A stretch of DNA of 64,000 bases from Terriglobia bacterium (GTDB lineage Bacteria; Acidobacteriota; Terriglobia; Bryobacterales; Bryobacteraceae). The stretch lies in assembly GCA_021325175.1 (NCBI GenBank), contig JAJPHS010000125.1, positions 1 to 64,000 on the forward strand, written 5' to 3'. Of this stretch, positions 1 to 9,339 are shown one piece after another. The stretch's first letter is position 1. Each line of letters opens with the position of its first letter. The notes beneath the pieces were generated by a model. It saw only the letters and a list, made by a program, of their open reading frames with translations, was not told the DNA's origin and searched no databases. The position numbers were made by a program, and so were the translations under genes.

Positions 1-654
1 CTAGGACGGTAAAAACCGGCGGATGGTCGGGAATGTCGCCTGCACAAAATCAACCGCCGTCTGCTGCGCGCGATCAACGTCCTTGCCCGAAATCGGGACA
101 ATCACGCGGATCAGAGCCGTATCCGTGCGATTGTAGCGGATCGCATCCGCGATCACCCAGAACTTGGCCTTGAATTCGCCCGCCACCGCGCGATCGCGCG
201 ATTGATACCAATACAGCACCAGACTGCGATCGTCGCCGTACTGGATGATGTAGCGGTTCACCGGAATCGTCGCGCCGGCGCCGTCGTCAATGCGGATTTC
301 CGCCGAGTCCACCTGCATCCAGCCATTGCCCGGCAGACAGTTCTTGGGCGAGTGCGGAGCCTTGCCGTTGCGCTGCGAACGAAACGCGGCGATATAAAGG
401 TCCGCCTGCTGGCCGTTCGCCGTATTGCCGTAAATTCGAGTGAGCACGTCGTCGGCCTGCAGGACCGCCATCACCTCGGGCTCGACCACGCCTTCGCGCA
501 GAGACTGCCATTCTCCAAGCTGCTTCGGAAACTCGGCGAGCGGTTTTCCCGGCGGAACGGCTTCCGGCCGGATCGAGCTATACAGCAGCGCAGCCTGAGC
601 AACGAGCAATAAGCTGACAACGCGCGCAGGAGTCGAATTGAGGAATTTTGTCAC
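1..654 (-). CDS. epsI: EpsI family exosortase-associated protein
   Basis: 217-residue protein of the EpsI (DUF3485) family, which works with exosortases and exopolysaccharide/protein-sorting loci at the cell envelope. One N-terminal membrane segment (about residues 10-28) is followed by a periplasmic domain containing HSPKNCLPGNGW (residues 101-112), the family signature with its conserved Cys106. The start is GTG at 654, with an AGGAG-type ribosome site and a TACACT box upstream. The stop codon lies exactly at the window edge, so the gene is complete, but the rest of any exosortase locus would lie outside. It is separated by 122 bp from the SpoIIM-like gene and is probably transcribed on its own. 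Family is confident; the substrate cannot be told. Confidence 0.88.
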   Translation of the reverse strand: MTKFLNSTPARVVSLLLVAQAALLYSSIRPEAVPPGKPLAEFPKQLGEWQSLREGVVEPEVMAVLQADDVLTRIYGNTANGQQADLYIAAFRSQRNGKAPHSPKNCLPGNGWMQVDSAEIRIDDGAGATIPVNRYIIQYGDDRSLVLYWYQSRDRAVAGEFKAKFWVIADAIRYNRTDTALIRVIVPISGKDVDRAQQTAVDFVQATFPTIRRFLPS

Positions 655-673
655 ACGCTTCTCCTGCTCATAC

Positions 674-679
674 AGTGTA
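674..679 (-). promoter_or_regulatory. Putative -10 box (TACACT) of epsI
   Basis: On the minus strand TACACT lies 19 nt before the GTG start of epsI, with an AGGAG ribosome site between. No clear -35 hexamer is seen at the normal distance. The same hexamer precedes several other genes here. Confidence 0.4.
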
Positions 680-776
680 ACGAAAACACCGCGCGCCGCG
701 GAGAGCGAAATTTATCCCGCGCAACGCTTCGGATCCCTTCCATTCAATGCGCTTCCACCCCCTCGACAAGCCGCCA

Positions 777-1778
777 CTACCGCGCAGAATCCGCATTTCG
801 CCCCGCGCGCGACAGGAATAACGCGAGCAGCGCCGCTTCCGTCAATCCGAACGCGATTTTCAGCCCGTACGGAATCACCGGCTCATGATATTGCGATAAG
901 AACGATTCAATAATTCCCGCCCACACCAGCATCAGCGCGAGCCCTCCGGCAAGCGTCACCACATCCGGCAAAATGGCGCGCAGGCGATCCACGCGGGAGA
1001 CACGGCTGCCCCAGCCGATCAAAGCGTGGGCGATCACCAGCCCGGTCTGCCCCCCGATCAGAATCGCCGGGATTTCAATCACCCCGTGCGGCAGCAGCCA
1101 ACCCAACAGAAAAACGAGTTGCCCGCCGTGGATGTAATCATAGGCGACCGCCCCCAAAATCACGCCGTTATAAAAAAGAATCACCAGCGTGCCGAACCCG
1201 AACGTCATTCCCAGCGCCAGCGTGAATAAAGACACCTGCGTGTTGTGCGTCATCAGGCGCGCCGAAAATCGCGTTTTTAATCCGGCCAGTTGCTTGCCTT
1301 GCATTCTCTGCTCCCGCGCGACGCGTTCGGCGGGTGTCTCGTGCTGCAGCTCCGGAAACGGCATGATCACCGCTTTCGCCTCCGGGTCCATTCGCAGCGC
1401 GGCCGATCCGAACGCCGCGCCCGCCACCGTCAGCGCTACCGCGAGTTGAAACGCGCGCGCGTGCCGCCGGAAGGCCCGCGGAAACTCCACCGTGATCCAG
1501 CGCCATGGACGGAACCGGCGGTGATCGCGAACCTCGTGGATCTCCGCGTAGGCTCGCGCCACCAGCCACTCCAGATATTTCTTCAGCTCGCCTTCGCAAG
1601 CCAGCGCGCTGAGCTTGGCCAGATCCGCCGAAGCGCGCTGATACAGCGCGTGGAAGCGCTCCAGATCGGCAATCGCCATCTTCCGGCCCGGATCGGCCGC
1701 CAGCCAGTCGAGCGTCTTCTCCAGCGCGGTCCAATGCGGCCGGCCCGTCGCAACGAAGCGCTCCAGATCGACAATCAC
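777..1778 (-). CDS. SpoIIM-like (stage II sporulation protein M) integral membrane protein
   Basis: 333 residues. An N-terminal soluble helical part (about 1-95) precedes a multi-spanning membrane domain typical of the SpoIIM/DUF95 family, including the conserved stretch around NTQVSLFTLALGMTFGFGT and a following GWLLPHGVIEIPAI segment. In non-sporulating bacteria this family is found beside MoxR, DUF58 and RDD genes, as here; its molecular role is unknown. The start is GTG at 1778, overlapping the DUF58 stop by four bases (GTGA), so it is translationally coupled. It is the last gene of the nine-gene operon. The name does not imply sporulation. Confidence 0.85.
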   Translation of the reverse strand: MIVDLERFVATGRPHWTALEKTLDWLAADPGRKMAIADLERFHALYQRASADLAKLSALACEGELKKYLEWLVARAYAEIHEVRDHRRFRPWRWITVEFPRAFRRHARAFQLAVALTVAGAAFGSAALRMDPEAKAVIMPFPELQHETPAERVAREQRMQGKQLAGLKTRFSARLMTHNTQVSLFTLALGMTFGFGTLVILFYNGVILGAVAYDYIHGGQLVFLLGWLLPHGVIEIPAILIGGQTGLVIAHALIGWGSRVSRVDRLRAILPDVVTLAGGLALMLVWAGIIESFLSQYHEPVIPYGLKIAFGLTEAALLALFLSRAGRNADSAR

Positions 1779-3112
1779 AGCAACTGCCTCTGCTTGACCT
1801 CATCGTAAAGGCCGATCAATCCGGAGCCAAAATGTTGCGGGTCGAGCAGCACCAGCCGGATACCGATCCGGCTCAGCGCCGTTTCGGTTTCGCGCAGCTT
1901 TTTCCAGCCGAGATGGCCCGCAAGCTGGCGATAAACATCGCGCGGCGACTCGACCGCGGGGTCCTGGAACAACGGCTTGGCCCACTCCGGCCGCGCCATC
2001 GCCGCCACCACCAGGTGCCGCCGCGAGAGCAGCCGCATCGCTCGCGCGAAATTTTCCGAGATCACCGTATCGTCGAGCGAGGTCAGGAAAATCAGCAGCG
2101 CCCGCCGGCGCAGGCGAAGCCGCAGGAATGTCGCGATCTCGTCGAAATCCGGCGGCGCCAGACGCGGCTGGATTTGATAAATCGCGTCGCGGCAGGCCGC
2201 GTAATGCGCCTTGCCGTTGCGCGCTCGCGTGAACGCCTCCACCTGCGTGGCAAAGGCGGCGAGGCCGAACAGGTCGCCGGACCGCTCGGCCGCCGCGCCG
2301 ATCAGCAGCGCGGCGGAAATGGCGCGCTCCACCGCCGTTTCTTCCCCCACCCGCCTCGCCGAAAGACGCGACGCATCGACGATGACATAAATCTCCTGCG
2401 TGCGCTCCACTTGAAAAACTTTGGTGATCGGCCGGCCGCGCCGCGCGGCGGCTTTCCAGTGAATCTCGTCGAAGCCGTCGCCGGCCACGTACTCGCGGAG
2501 TTTTTCGAACTCGCGGCCGCGCCCGATCTGCCGCAGCGAATGAACGCCGGCCGCCCCGCGGCGCAGCGCCTTCAGATCGTCTTTCCCGCGCAGGTTGGGA
2601 TAAACGCGAATCTCCAGCGCGATCGCATCCCGGCGCCGGACCGTCCACAGGCCGAGCGGCGAAGCGGCTTCGAGATAACACGCCTCGATCCGGTAGCGAC
2701 CGCGGCGGCGGCCGGTCCAGCTCCAGGAAAACGCCGCCACCTCCGATGCGGGCAGTTGAATGAGGCGCTCTTCCTCGGAGATTTCGAGCCCGTCCGGCGC
2801 AGCGATGCCGATCCGCAAACGCCGGGCCGCGCGATCCGGGTTATGAATCCGCACCGCGATTTCCGCCGCGCGATCCTTGAAAACGCGCACCAGATCCGGC
2901 GTTTCGATGCCAATTCCCGCCAGGGCGCGGCCGCGCCAAGCCGCGTCAACGAACGCCGCTATCGCCACCGCGCAACCAGCCGCGATCGCCGCCATTCGCC
3001 CGGCGGGAAACATCGCGGCGGCGATCGCCGCGGGAAAACCAACCCCGGCGACCAGCCAGATCAGAAGCGGCGAAGGAACAATTCTCACTTCGCGCGTTTC
3101 CTCCATGCTCAC
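1775..3112 (-). CDS. DUF58 domain-containing protein (vWA-like)
   Basis: 445 residues. Two hydrophobic segments near the N-terminus (about 14-58) are followed by a beta-rich region and the DUF58 core, with [18 protein letters not shown] (about 211-228) and a vWA-like strand ending VIVDASRL (243-250) with a partial metal-site pattern. DUF58 proteins pair with MoxR ATPases, which are thought to act as chaperones for vWA partners. The preceding gene is the MoxR ATPase and the stop/start overlap is GTGA. An in-frame ATG two codons downstream (3106) is an alternative start. The substrate is unknown. Confidence 0.9.
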   Translation of the reverse strand: MSMEETREVRIVPSPLLIWLVAGVGFPAAIAAAMFPAGRMAAIAAGCAVAIAAFVDAAWRGRALAGIGIETPDLVRVFKDRAAEIAVRIHNPDRAARRLRIGIAAPDGLEISEEERLIQLPASEVAAFSWSWTGRRRGRYRIEACYLEAASPLGLWTVRRRDAIALEIRVYPNLRGKDDLKALRRGAAGVHSLRQIGRGREFEKLREYVAGDGFDEIHWKAAARRGRPITKVFQVERTQEIYVIVDASRLSARRVGEETAVERAISAALLIGAAAERSGDLFGLAAFATQVEAFTRARNGKAHYAACRDAIYQIQPRLAPPDFDEIATFLRLRLRRRALLIFLTSLDDTVISENFARAMRLLSRRHLVVAAMARPEWAKPLFQDPAVESPRDVYRQLAGHLGWKKLRETETALSRIGIRLVLLDPQHFGSGLIGLYDEVKQRQLL

Positions 3113-4074
3113 AGCGGCACCGCAACGCTCTCGAGAATATTTTCCACCGCTTCGCCCGCGGTCATGCCCTCGATCTCAAACTCCGGCCGCAAAATCAATC
3201 GATGTTCCAGCACCGGGATGGCCATGGCTTTGACGTCATCCGGCGTGACGAAATCGCGCATCGCCAGCGCGGCGTGCGCGCGGCTGGAAACCACCATCGC
3301 CTGCGTGGCTCTTGGTCCGGCGCCCACCAGAATGCTTTCGTGAACGCGCGTCCGGCGCGTGATATCCACGATGTAGGCGGCGATTTCATCGCGCATCACG
3401 ACATCCTCCAGCGCGCAGCGAGCCCGGGCCAGCTCGCCCGCGCGCAGCACCGCGCCCACCCGGCCGTTTTCAAGCGTCGCTTCCGGAGAATTGCCGTCGA
3501 GCATGCGGCGGGCCAGATCCAGCTCATCTTCACGCTCCGGCGCCGCCATCGGAATCTTCAAAAGAAACCGATCCTTCTGCGCTTCGGGCAGCGGATAAGT
3601 ACCCTCGTACTCGATCGGATTCTGCGTCGCAAAAACGGTGAAATTTTCCGGCAGCGAATAGGTCTCGCGATCGATCGTCACCGTCCGCTCCTGCATGGCT
3701 TGTAGCAGCGCCGATTGCGTTTTTGCCGGCGCGCGATTGATTTCATCCGCCAGCAAAAACGACGTGAACACCGGACCGCGCACCAGCGTGAATTCATTGC
3801 GGGCGAAATTGAAAATGTTCGTGCCGGTGATGTCGGCGGGCATCAGGTCCGGCGTGAACTGGATTCGCGCGAACTCGCAGCCGAGCACGCGCGCCAGCGT
3901 TCGCGCCAGCAGCGTCTTGGCCACGCCCGGCACGCCTTCCAGCAGCGCATGCTGCCGCGCCAGAATCACGATCAGCGCCGCGTCGATCGCTTCCTTCTGC
4001 CCGAGGATCACCTTGGCAGTCTCCGCGCGCGCGGCTTCGAGTGTTTGATGAAGCTGTTCGAGTCGTTCGGTCAT
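3109..4074 (-). CDS. MoxR-family AAA+ ATPase
   Basis: 321 residues, the usual length. Walker A GVPGVAKT lies at 47-54 and Walker [10 protein letters not shown] at 106-114, followed by the MoxR stretch [16 protein letters not shown] and sensor-1 region [19 protein letters not shown]. These ATPases remodel or mature vWA-containing partners; the DUF58 gene immediately downstream overlaps its stop and is the likely partner. The ATG directly abuts the TAA of the DUF4350 gene, with no gap. Confidence 0.95.
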   Translation of the reverse strand: MTERLEQLHQTLEAARAETAKVILGQKEAIDAALIVILARQHALLEGVPGVAKTLLARTLARVLGCEFARIQFTPDLMPADITGTNIFNFARNEFTLVRGPVFTSFLLADEINRAPAKTQSALLQAMQERTVTIDRETYSLPENFTVFATQNPIEYEGTYPLPEAQKDRFLLKIPMAAPEREDELDLARRMLDGNSPEATLENGRVGAVLRAGELARARCALEDVVMRDEIAAYIVDITRRTRVHESILVGAGPRATQAMVVSSRAHAALAMRDFVTPDDVKAMAIPVLEHRLILRPEFEIEGMTAGEAVENILESVAVPL

Positions 4075-5097
4075 TTATTTTTTATGGGCCAGCACGGCGC
4101 ACGCGGCGCGATAGGACTCCACCATATCGTTATGCCGGCGAAGCTCACTTTCAAGCGCTGCCGCCCGCGGCTCGCGCGGCGCGGATCTGCTCCATTCGGC
4201 AAAGCAAGCCTCCAGCAGCTCTTTTTCCGCCACCCCGCGCGCCAGCAAAGCAGTCATGCCGTCGATTGCGTCTCGCCCGGCGACCACCTCCGCGCCCGCG
4301 GTTTGCTTCGGCGGAAGAAAGCTCGACGCGCTGCGCCATAAAAACAGCGCCGCGGCCAGCGCCAGCACCGCGATTGCGCCTTCCAGATGATACTTCCTCA
4401 TCAAAGTCGCGACGCTGCCGGTTTCGGTTACGCCGAAATGATTTTCGTCGAAAACAATCTGCCGCGCCGGACCGGCCAGAGCCGCGATGAACGGCGCATC
4501 GGGAGCATCGCGCAATCCTTCGTTGCTGAGCGGAAAACTATCGGCGACCAGCACGATCGAGCCGCGCCCGAACTCGCGCTCGATCGAGCCCCGCGAGCCG
4601 ACCGGGCGCCAGTCGCGCGCGGCTTCGAAGTACAGCGCCGTCTCGCGCGGCATTTTCGATTCGCGGCGAAACACCCTCGGCCGATACTTCAGCGCCACCT
4701 GCCAGCGCTTTGTCAGGTCCGGATCAGCGGGCTCGCTTTCGCGCGCGTGAACCGGCACGAACGCGATCACCAGGCGCCCGCCTGGCGCGACCATTCGTTC
4801 GTACCGCTCGAGGTCCTCCGCTCTTACGCTGGAAAAACTCGCGGGATCGACGCCCAGCACCAACATCGTCTCGTTTGCGGCGAGCTCCGTCCGCTCCTTA
4901 TATAACCGCGCGACCTCAATGCCGGGCAGCGCGGCGAAGCTCTCATACAGCGCCTTCGCGCCCAGCGGGTCGGATCGCAGCGACGAATACGGCGGATATA
5001 CATCTCCGGTTTCTAGCGGCGACACCGCAACTTCATCCAGCCCCCAGGCGAGCAGCGCCAATAGCGCGATCCCGTAAATCACGTAGACCGGCCGCAT
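4075..5097 (-). CDS. DUF4350 domain-containing membrane protein
   Basis: 340 residues starting MRPVYVIYGIALLALL. An N-terminal membrane anchor, a long extracytoplasmic domain resembling DUF4350/GldG-like proteins (GDVYPPYSSLRSDPLGAKAL near 30-50), and a second membrane segment near residue 255 (AIAVLALAAALFLW) before a cytoplasmic tail. The frame stays open far upstream, but the ATG at 5097 overlaps the DUF4129 stop by one base (TGATG) and begins with a good membrane anchor, so this start is preferred. The genomic neighbourhood (MoxR, DUF58, DUF4129) is typical for this family. Function unknown. Confidence 0.85.
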   Translation of the reverse strand: MRPVYVIYGIALLALLAWGLDEVAVSPLETGDVYPPYSSLRSDPLGAKALYESFAALPGIEVARLYKERTELAANETMLVLGVDPASFSSVRAEDLERYERMVAPGGRLVIAFVPVHARESEPADPDLTKRWQVALKYRPRVFRRESKMPRETALYFEAARDWRPVGSRGSIEREFGRGSIVLVADSFPLSNEGLRDAPDAPFIAALAGPARQIVFDENHFGVTETGSVATLMRKYHLEGAIAVLALAAALFLWRSASSFLPPKQTAGAEVVAGRDAIDGMTALLARGVAEKELLEACFAEWSRSAPREPRAAALESELRRHNDMVESYRAACAVLAHKK

Positions 5098-6605
5098 CAG
5101 GCTTGCTCCACGAATTGGCGCAGCTCGTTGAGCCGCGCGGCGAACTGCTCCACCGTCTCCCGGTCCACGGCGCGGCGCCCGTACCATCCGCGCTCGAAAA
5201 CATCCGCGTTTTGCGAAAATAAGGAGCTGATTTGCGGTTTTTGATGCGTTTTTCGCGCAATTTCGCGGCGATAGTCGAGCCCGCTTTTTGAGCGCCGGAG
5301 CGAAAGCAGATTGCGCCCGGAAAGATAATTCAGCCCCGCCAGATACAGCGCGCGCAGCGCCATGCGCGGGTCGCCCTTGGCCAGCCACGCGTCGGCGAGC
5401 TTCAGCCAGGAGCTTTCCGGAAGCTGATCGGCGGTGACCGATTCGTCCGATAAATCGACGGCGGGCGCGGCGGGGGTGACCGCGACCGCCGGAACCGCCG
5501 TGCTTTGCCGGCGCGAGAAAAATGCGAACGCCGCCCCGGCGGCCAGCGCGACCGCGATCGCGATCATTCCTTCCAGCTCGCGCCGCGTCACCGGCGAATC
5601 GTTGCCCCGCTTTTCCTGTTCCGGTTTGCGATCGAGCAGCGAGCGGAGAATTCGCCCCACCGCCTCCCAGCCTCGCCGCAGCAGATCCCCGGCGCTTCGA
5701 ACCCACCCCGCCCAACGGCCCCGTGGCTCCGCGCCCGCCGGCCGCGGCGATCGCCAGGTGAACTCGCGGCTGTGGATCACCTGATCGATCGATTGATCCA
5801 GCCGCGCCGGATCGACCTGCGCCGCCGCCGGCCGCGGCGATGCAAGCATCAAGGCGATCAGCACGGCAAAGGCCGCCAGCGCCCGGCGCAGCGCCGACCT
5901 CAGATCCTCGCCCGTCACCATCGATTGGCCGTAATAGCAGCGCAGCGCGTATACTGCATCCAAAACCGGATCGATAAACAGCCACGCCAGCGCGGCCGCA
6001 ACCGCAATCGTCGTCAGATTTAAAATTCGCATCCCGAGCCGCACGAATTCTCCCTCAATTCCCAAAAAACTGCGCGCGAGCTGCGGCAGAATCACGATGA
6101 CGAGCAGAATGTTACCGAACAATACAAGTCCCGCGACGCTCATCAGCGCCAGGATTCCCCAATTCTGCGGCGTCCACAATACCGCCTGTCGCCGCGCCGC
6201 GCGGATCGGATGCGGCCAGCCGAGCGCCGCGAGCAGCGCCGCATTGCGAAAAAACGCCACCAGCCACGGAAACGGCAGCGCGATCGCGAGTCCGGCCGGT
6301 TGAAGCGCGGCTTGCACGAAAATCGTCCGGGCGAGCGGCAGCCGCGGCTGATCGGGCGAAAGCGTCAGGTACAATTTGCGCGCGAACACCGCTTGCCAGA
6401 CGTTCTTCCAGATGTACAGCGCCGCGACCGCGGCCGAGCCGGCCGCCAGATGCTCGAACGCGAACGGGCTGCGGTTCATGTCGTTCAGGAAAAACAGCAG
6501 CGCCAGCAGAAACGGCACGGCTCCGGTGAGATAGGCGAGCCAGGCCGGCGCCGGCGCGCTGCGCAGCAGAATCACCGCCTGTTCCAGAATCTCCAGCGCG
6601 TTCAT
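5097..6605 (-). CDS. DUF4129 domain-containing multi-spanning membrane protein
   Basis: 502 residues. About five membrane segments in the first 250 residues, an extracytoplasmic part from about 260, a further membrane segment near 350 (GMIAIAVALAAGAAFAFF), then a C-terminal cytoplasmic DUF4129 domain (SWLKLADAWLAKGDPRMAL through FERGWYGRRAVDRETV). DUF4129 occurs in MoxR/DUF58/transglutaminase clusters. Its start overlaps the stop of the upstream Cys-rich gene by four bases. The transglutaminase partner seen elsewhere is not in this operon. Confidence 0.85.
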   Translation of the reverse strand: MNALEILEQAVILLRSAPAPAWLAYLTGAVPFLLALLFFLNDMNRSPFAFEHLAAGSAAVAALYIWKNVWQAVFARKLYLTLSPDQPRLPLARTIFVQAALQPAGLAIALPFPWLVAFFRNAALLAALGWPHPIRAARRQAVLWTPQNWGILALMSVAGLVLFGNILLVIVILPQLARSFLGIEGEFVRLGMRILNLTTIAVAAALAWLFIDPVLDAVYALRCYYGQSMVTGEDLRSALRRALAAFAVLIALMLASPRPAAAQVDPARLDQSIDQVIHSREFTWRSPRPAGAEPRGRWAGWVRSAGDLLRRGWEAVGRILRSLLDRKPEQEKRGNDSPVTRRELEGMIAIAVALAAGAAFAFFSRRQSTAVPAVAVTPAAPAVDLSDESVTADQLPESSWLKLADAWLAKGDPRMALRALYLAGLNYLSGRNLLSLRRSKSGLDYRREIARKTHQKPQISSLFSQNADVFERGWYGRRAVDRETVEQFAARLNELRQFVEQA

Positions 6606-6895
6606 CGGGTCACTTCAAAAAAATCGGATGGCGCCCGCGCCAGCATCAGGCCGGCGTAATAAAAAATCAGCCAGGCGAGAAAGAACCCGGCGGCGGCGCA
6701 CGCCGCCCACAACGACGCCCGCCAGTTTCCCACAACCGGAGTTTCGGCGATCCGGCCCATGCAACTCGCGCAGATCATGCGGCCGCGATGTTCGACGGTG
6801 CATTCGCGGCAAAAGAAGCGGCGGCATTCCGGGCATCGCGCCGCCGCCTCGCGCGAGGGGTGATGGAGGCAGCGTTGATGAACCAGCTCCGTCAT
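6602..6895 (-). CDS. Small B-box-like zinc-binding membrane protein
   Basis: 97 residues. The N-terminal 50 residues hold a Cys/His array (CLHH, CPEC, FFCREC, ICASC) resembling a B-box-type zinc finger, followed by one membrane segment (about 65-88). The frame is open upstream, but the ATG at 6895 overlaps the preceding stop by four bases (ATGA), which decides the start. It sits in the MoxR operon with another Cys-rich membrane protein. Function unknown; a role in protein-protein contact at the membrane is only a guess. Confidence 0.75.
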   Translation of the reverse strand: MTELVHQRCLHHPSREAAARCPECRRFFCRECTVEHRGRMICASCMGRIAETPVVGNWRASLWAACAAAGFFLAWLIFYYAGLMLARAPSDFFEVTR

Positions 6896-7821
6896 GCGAC
6901 TCGGGAAAGATAAGCCAGCACCAGCCCGATGACGCCGGCCGTGATACGCCACGCCGCCGCGAAGATCGCTTCGCCGTGCGCCAGCGGCTCCCAGGCAGTC
7001 ATCAGCGGCTGGGGATGGGGACGCCGCGCCGATTCCGCCAGCAGGACCAGGAAGCTGCGGCCGAGATTGAAGGCGTCCCAGCCGATGCAGCCCAGAGTCG
7101 CCACGAGCACGACGTAAATCAAGCGGCGCGTGTCGCGGCCGGCGCGGCGGATCAGGGCCACGATGGCCAAAACAATTTCCGCGAAAAATGTCGTAGGCAA
7201 GGCGTTGCCGATCTGGTTGCTCGGGAAGCGCAGGTCGGCCAGCACCAGCGCCGCGTCAATCAGAAACACCAGGAACAAAATTTCCGGCAGATAACCCGGC
7301 GGCTGCGGTACCTCCGGCGGCCGGTCCGCGAACGCGGCGGATGCCGGCTCGGCCGGCGGGTGATCCAGATGCCCCTGCGCCGCTTCGATCGCCGGGCGAA
7401 TTTCAGCCAGGAATGCCCGGGCCCCGCGGACGCGATCCACCGGCTCGAGCAGCTCCCGGCTGACCGCGGTATATAAATGGCAGCGGCAGCGCGGCCCGCG
7501 AAGCACATCCACCACCACCGCGGCGCTGGCTAAAGCCCCCGTAATGACGAAAAATCCTTTGGCGAAGGCGCCGTACATCAGGAGCGCGAGAAAAGCCCAC
7601 GCGATCGCCGCGATCGCGCTCCAGATTTGCGCGGCGATCCGGTCGGGCAGCTCGGTGATGACCACCGCCTGAATGTCGGCAAAGGCGAAGCGCTGGTAAT
7701 ATTCGGCAAAACGCGTCGATTTCACCAGCAAAAGATGATCGGGCGCGGTCCATAGCTGCGAATATCCGAAAACGCCGCGCCTGCGCCCCGTCAGCTTCCG
7801 GTAGATCGACTGGCGGGACAC
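6892..7821 (-). CDS. Hypothetical multi-spanning membrane protein
   Basis: 309 residues from a GTG at 7821 that overlaps the upstream stop by one base (TAGTG); 12 further codons are open upstream but would intrude into the previous gene. The first about 65 residues look like a PH-like or beta-rich cytoplasmic part (LTGRRRGVFGYSQLWTAPD). Two membrane segments follow, then a soluble stretch, then about four more segments to the C-terminus. I do not recognise a family. Coupled translation with its neighbours indicates a shared role with the MoxR operon. Confidence 0.7.
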   Translation of the reverse strand: MSRQSIYRKLTGRRRGVFGYSQLWTAPDHLLLVKSTRFAEYYQRFAFADIQAVVITELPDRIAAQIWSAIAAIAWAFLALLMYGAFAKGFFVITGALASAAVVVDVLRGPRCRCHLYTAVSRELLEPVDRVRGARAFLAEIRPAIEAAQGHLDHPPAEPASAAFADRPPEVPQPPGYLPEILFLVFLIDAALVLADLRFPSNQIGNALPTTFFAEIVLAIVALIRRAGRDTRRLIYVVLVATLGCIGWDAFNLGRSFLVLLAESARRPHPQPLMTAWEPLAHGEAIFAAAWRITAGVIGLVLAYLSRVA

Positions 7822-8405
7822 TAGGATGGCCCCGGACGCACGCGAAGAATCGCCCAAACCAGCGCCACGATGCCCGCGATTTCCGCCGAGGCGAACAAAG
7901 CCGCCAGATAAAAGCGGATGCGCGTCCTCGGCAGAATACTCAGCGGCGCCCTCCAGCGCCGCACCACGGTGAAAAGCGCCGCCGGCGCGCCGATGATCGC
8001 GGGCCAGAACAGCATCAGCGGCAGCGTCGCCAGCACCAGCGCGATCGTATCGTACATGGTGCGCCGCGTTTCCACGTTTTCCAGCCGATTCGCCGCCATG
8101 CCCGATTTAAAACAAGTGGGGCAAAAATGCCTTCCATCGATTTCGATATCGCAGAGGCTGCACAGAAACCGCCCGCACTCATCGCACGGCGTGACGGCGC
8201 GGCTTTCCAAATGAAAGAAGCAGCTCGCTTCGCCCTCGCCTTGGGCCGGCTGCGGAAGCGCGCCGCCGCGGGTGCGCTCGATGGCCGGAAACACGGCGAT
8301 CTCCAGCGGCTGGCGGCAACCGGGACAGCGCGCGCCTTCCACGCGGTTCCAGAGTTCGGCCGGCAGCGGCCAGGAGCACTCCCCACAGGCGATGACCAGC
8401 GGCAT
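7821..8405 (-). CDS. Cys-rich zinc-ribbon membrane protein
   Basis: 194 residues. Two N-terminal zinc-ribbon-like motifs (CGECSWPLP with CPGC; then CDECGRFLCSLC with CPTC near 75-100) are followed by two membrane segments (about 118-145 and 165-187). The pattern of metal-binding N-terminus plus C-terminal membrane helices matches the smaller gene at 6602 and the RDD gene just upstream, which also carries a CSECGRPF ribbon. No enzymatic motif is seen. The gap to the RDD gene is 7 bp. Confidence 0.72.
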   Translation of the reverse strand: MPLVIACGECSWPLPAELWNRVEGARCPGCRQPLEIAVFPAIERTRGGALPQPAQGEGEASCFFHLESRAVTPCDECGRFLCSLCDIEIDGRHFCPTCFKSGMAANRLENVETRRTMYDTIALVLATLPLMLFWPAIIGAPAALFTVVRRWRAPLSILPRTRIRFYLAALFASAEIAGIVALVWAILRVRPGPS

Positions 8406-8412
8406 TCTTCCT

Positions 8413-9186
8413 TTACTTAGCGTAAATGACGCGCGTGTCGCAGATGCGGTCGTGCAGCGCGCGTTTCTGATCGTCGAATCCCGCGATGATGAATCCGATC
8501 AGCAGGGTGAACCCGCTGAGCAGGTAGGCGAAGTAGCGGCCGACCGCCTGGCCAGTGGTCAGCATCGATCCGTCCGAACGCACCACCTTAAGCCCCAGCA
8601 CCATTTTCCCCGGCGTCGCGCCGCGGGTGGAAAGAAAATACACTTCGTAAGCGCAGGACGCGGCGGCATCGATCAGCCAGACAATTCCCAGAAATCCGAC
8701 CGCGGCCACAATGGCGGCCGGATCGTTGATGCGCCCGATGCCCAGCATCATCTCGATCGGAATATTGACGACCATCAGCGCGATCGCCAGAATCACGCTG
8801 TCGATGACGCGCGCCACGAAACGAATCCAGAACCCGCCGAATTTACGCGCGCCGATGGCCTGCCCGCCCTCGCGCATCCGCTGGAGATAAACCGGCTTGC
8901 ACTGCGCGCAGACGCTCGCCGCCCCGATCGCCACAAGCTGGCTCATCGCAAACGGCCGCCCGCATTCGGAGCAGTATCCGGTATCGGCGGCGATCGAAGC
9001 CGCGGCGGCCGGCGGAGGCGGCGCCGGCCGCGCGCCGCGCACCTGGCTGTGAGGCTGCCAATTCGCCATCCCGTCGCGCCACACCAGCGTGTCGTCGCGC
9101 ACCACTCCCGTGCGAACCAGATCGTCCAGCGCCGCTTCTTCGATCGGCCCGACCTGGCGCGAGCCATCGGCGTAATACCACGTCAT
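8413..9186 (-). CDS. GYF_2 / zinc-ribbon / RDD-domain membrane protein
   Basis: 257 residues, first gene of the nine-gene operon. An N-terminal GYF_2 (DUF4339) domain (MTWYYADGSRQVGPIEEAAL, with LVWRDGMANWQP) is followed by a Pro/Ala linker, a short ribbon (CSECGRPF and CAQC) and a C-terminal RDD domain with membrane helices (FGGFWIRFVARVIDSVIL, then GATPGKMVLGLKVV). RDD proteins are membrane proteins of uncertain function, some linked to Na+/H+ antiport. A strong GGGAGGAGGAG ribosome site precedes the ATG. Confidence 0.9.
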   Translation of the reverse strand: MTWYYADGSRQVGPIEEAALDDLVRTGVVRDDTLVWRDGMANWQPHSQVRGARPAPPPPAAAASIAADTGYCSECGRPFAMSQLVAIGAASVCAQCKPVYLQRMREGGQAIGARKFGGFWIRFVARVIDSVILAIALMVVNIPIEMMLGIGRINDPAAIVAAVGFLGIVWLIDAAASCAYEVYFLSTRGATPGKMVLGLKVVRSDGSMLTTGQAVGRYFAYLLSGFTLLIGFIIAGFDDQKRALHDRICDTRVIYAK

Positions 9187-9256
9187 AAACTCCTCCTCCC
9201 GGGCAGCGCCTGGCTGCTTGAGGATTCAGTTTATCAGCAGTATCGCGAATTGGGCC

Positions 9257-9262
9257 ATTATA
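9257..9262 (-). promoter_or_regulatory. -10 box (TATAAT) of the RDD-MoxR operon
   Basis: A perfect TATAAT on the minus strand lies about 70 nt upstream of the first operon gene. No good -35 is seen at 17 nt spacing. It implies a 5' leader of roughly 60 nt ending in a strong ribosome site. Confidence 0.5.
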
Positions 9263-9339
9263 CGGTTTGAAACCCGCCGGACATTCATACCGGCATCGTC
9301 GCGCGGTTTTGCCCCGGCGTGAATTGAAGGATCGCCAGG

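Noticed and set aside
1832-3343. 500-codon open frame on the plus strand opposite DUF58 and MoxR
   Set aside because: Antisense shadow of two well-supported genes; Arg/Pro-rich with no domain or start signal.
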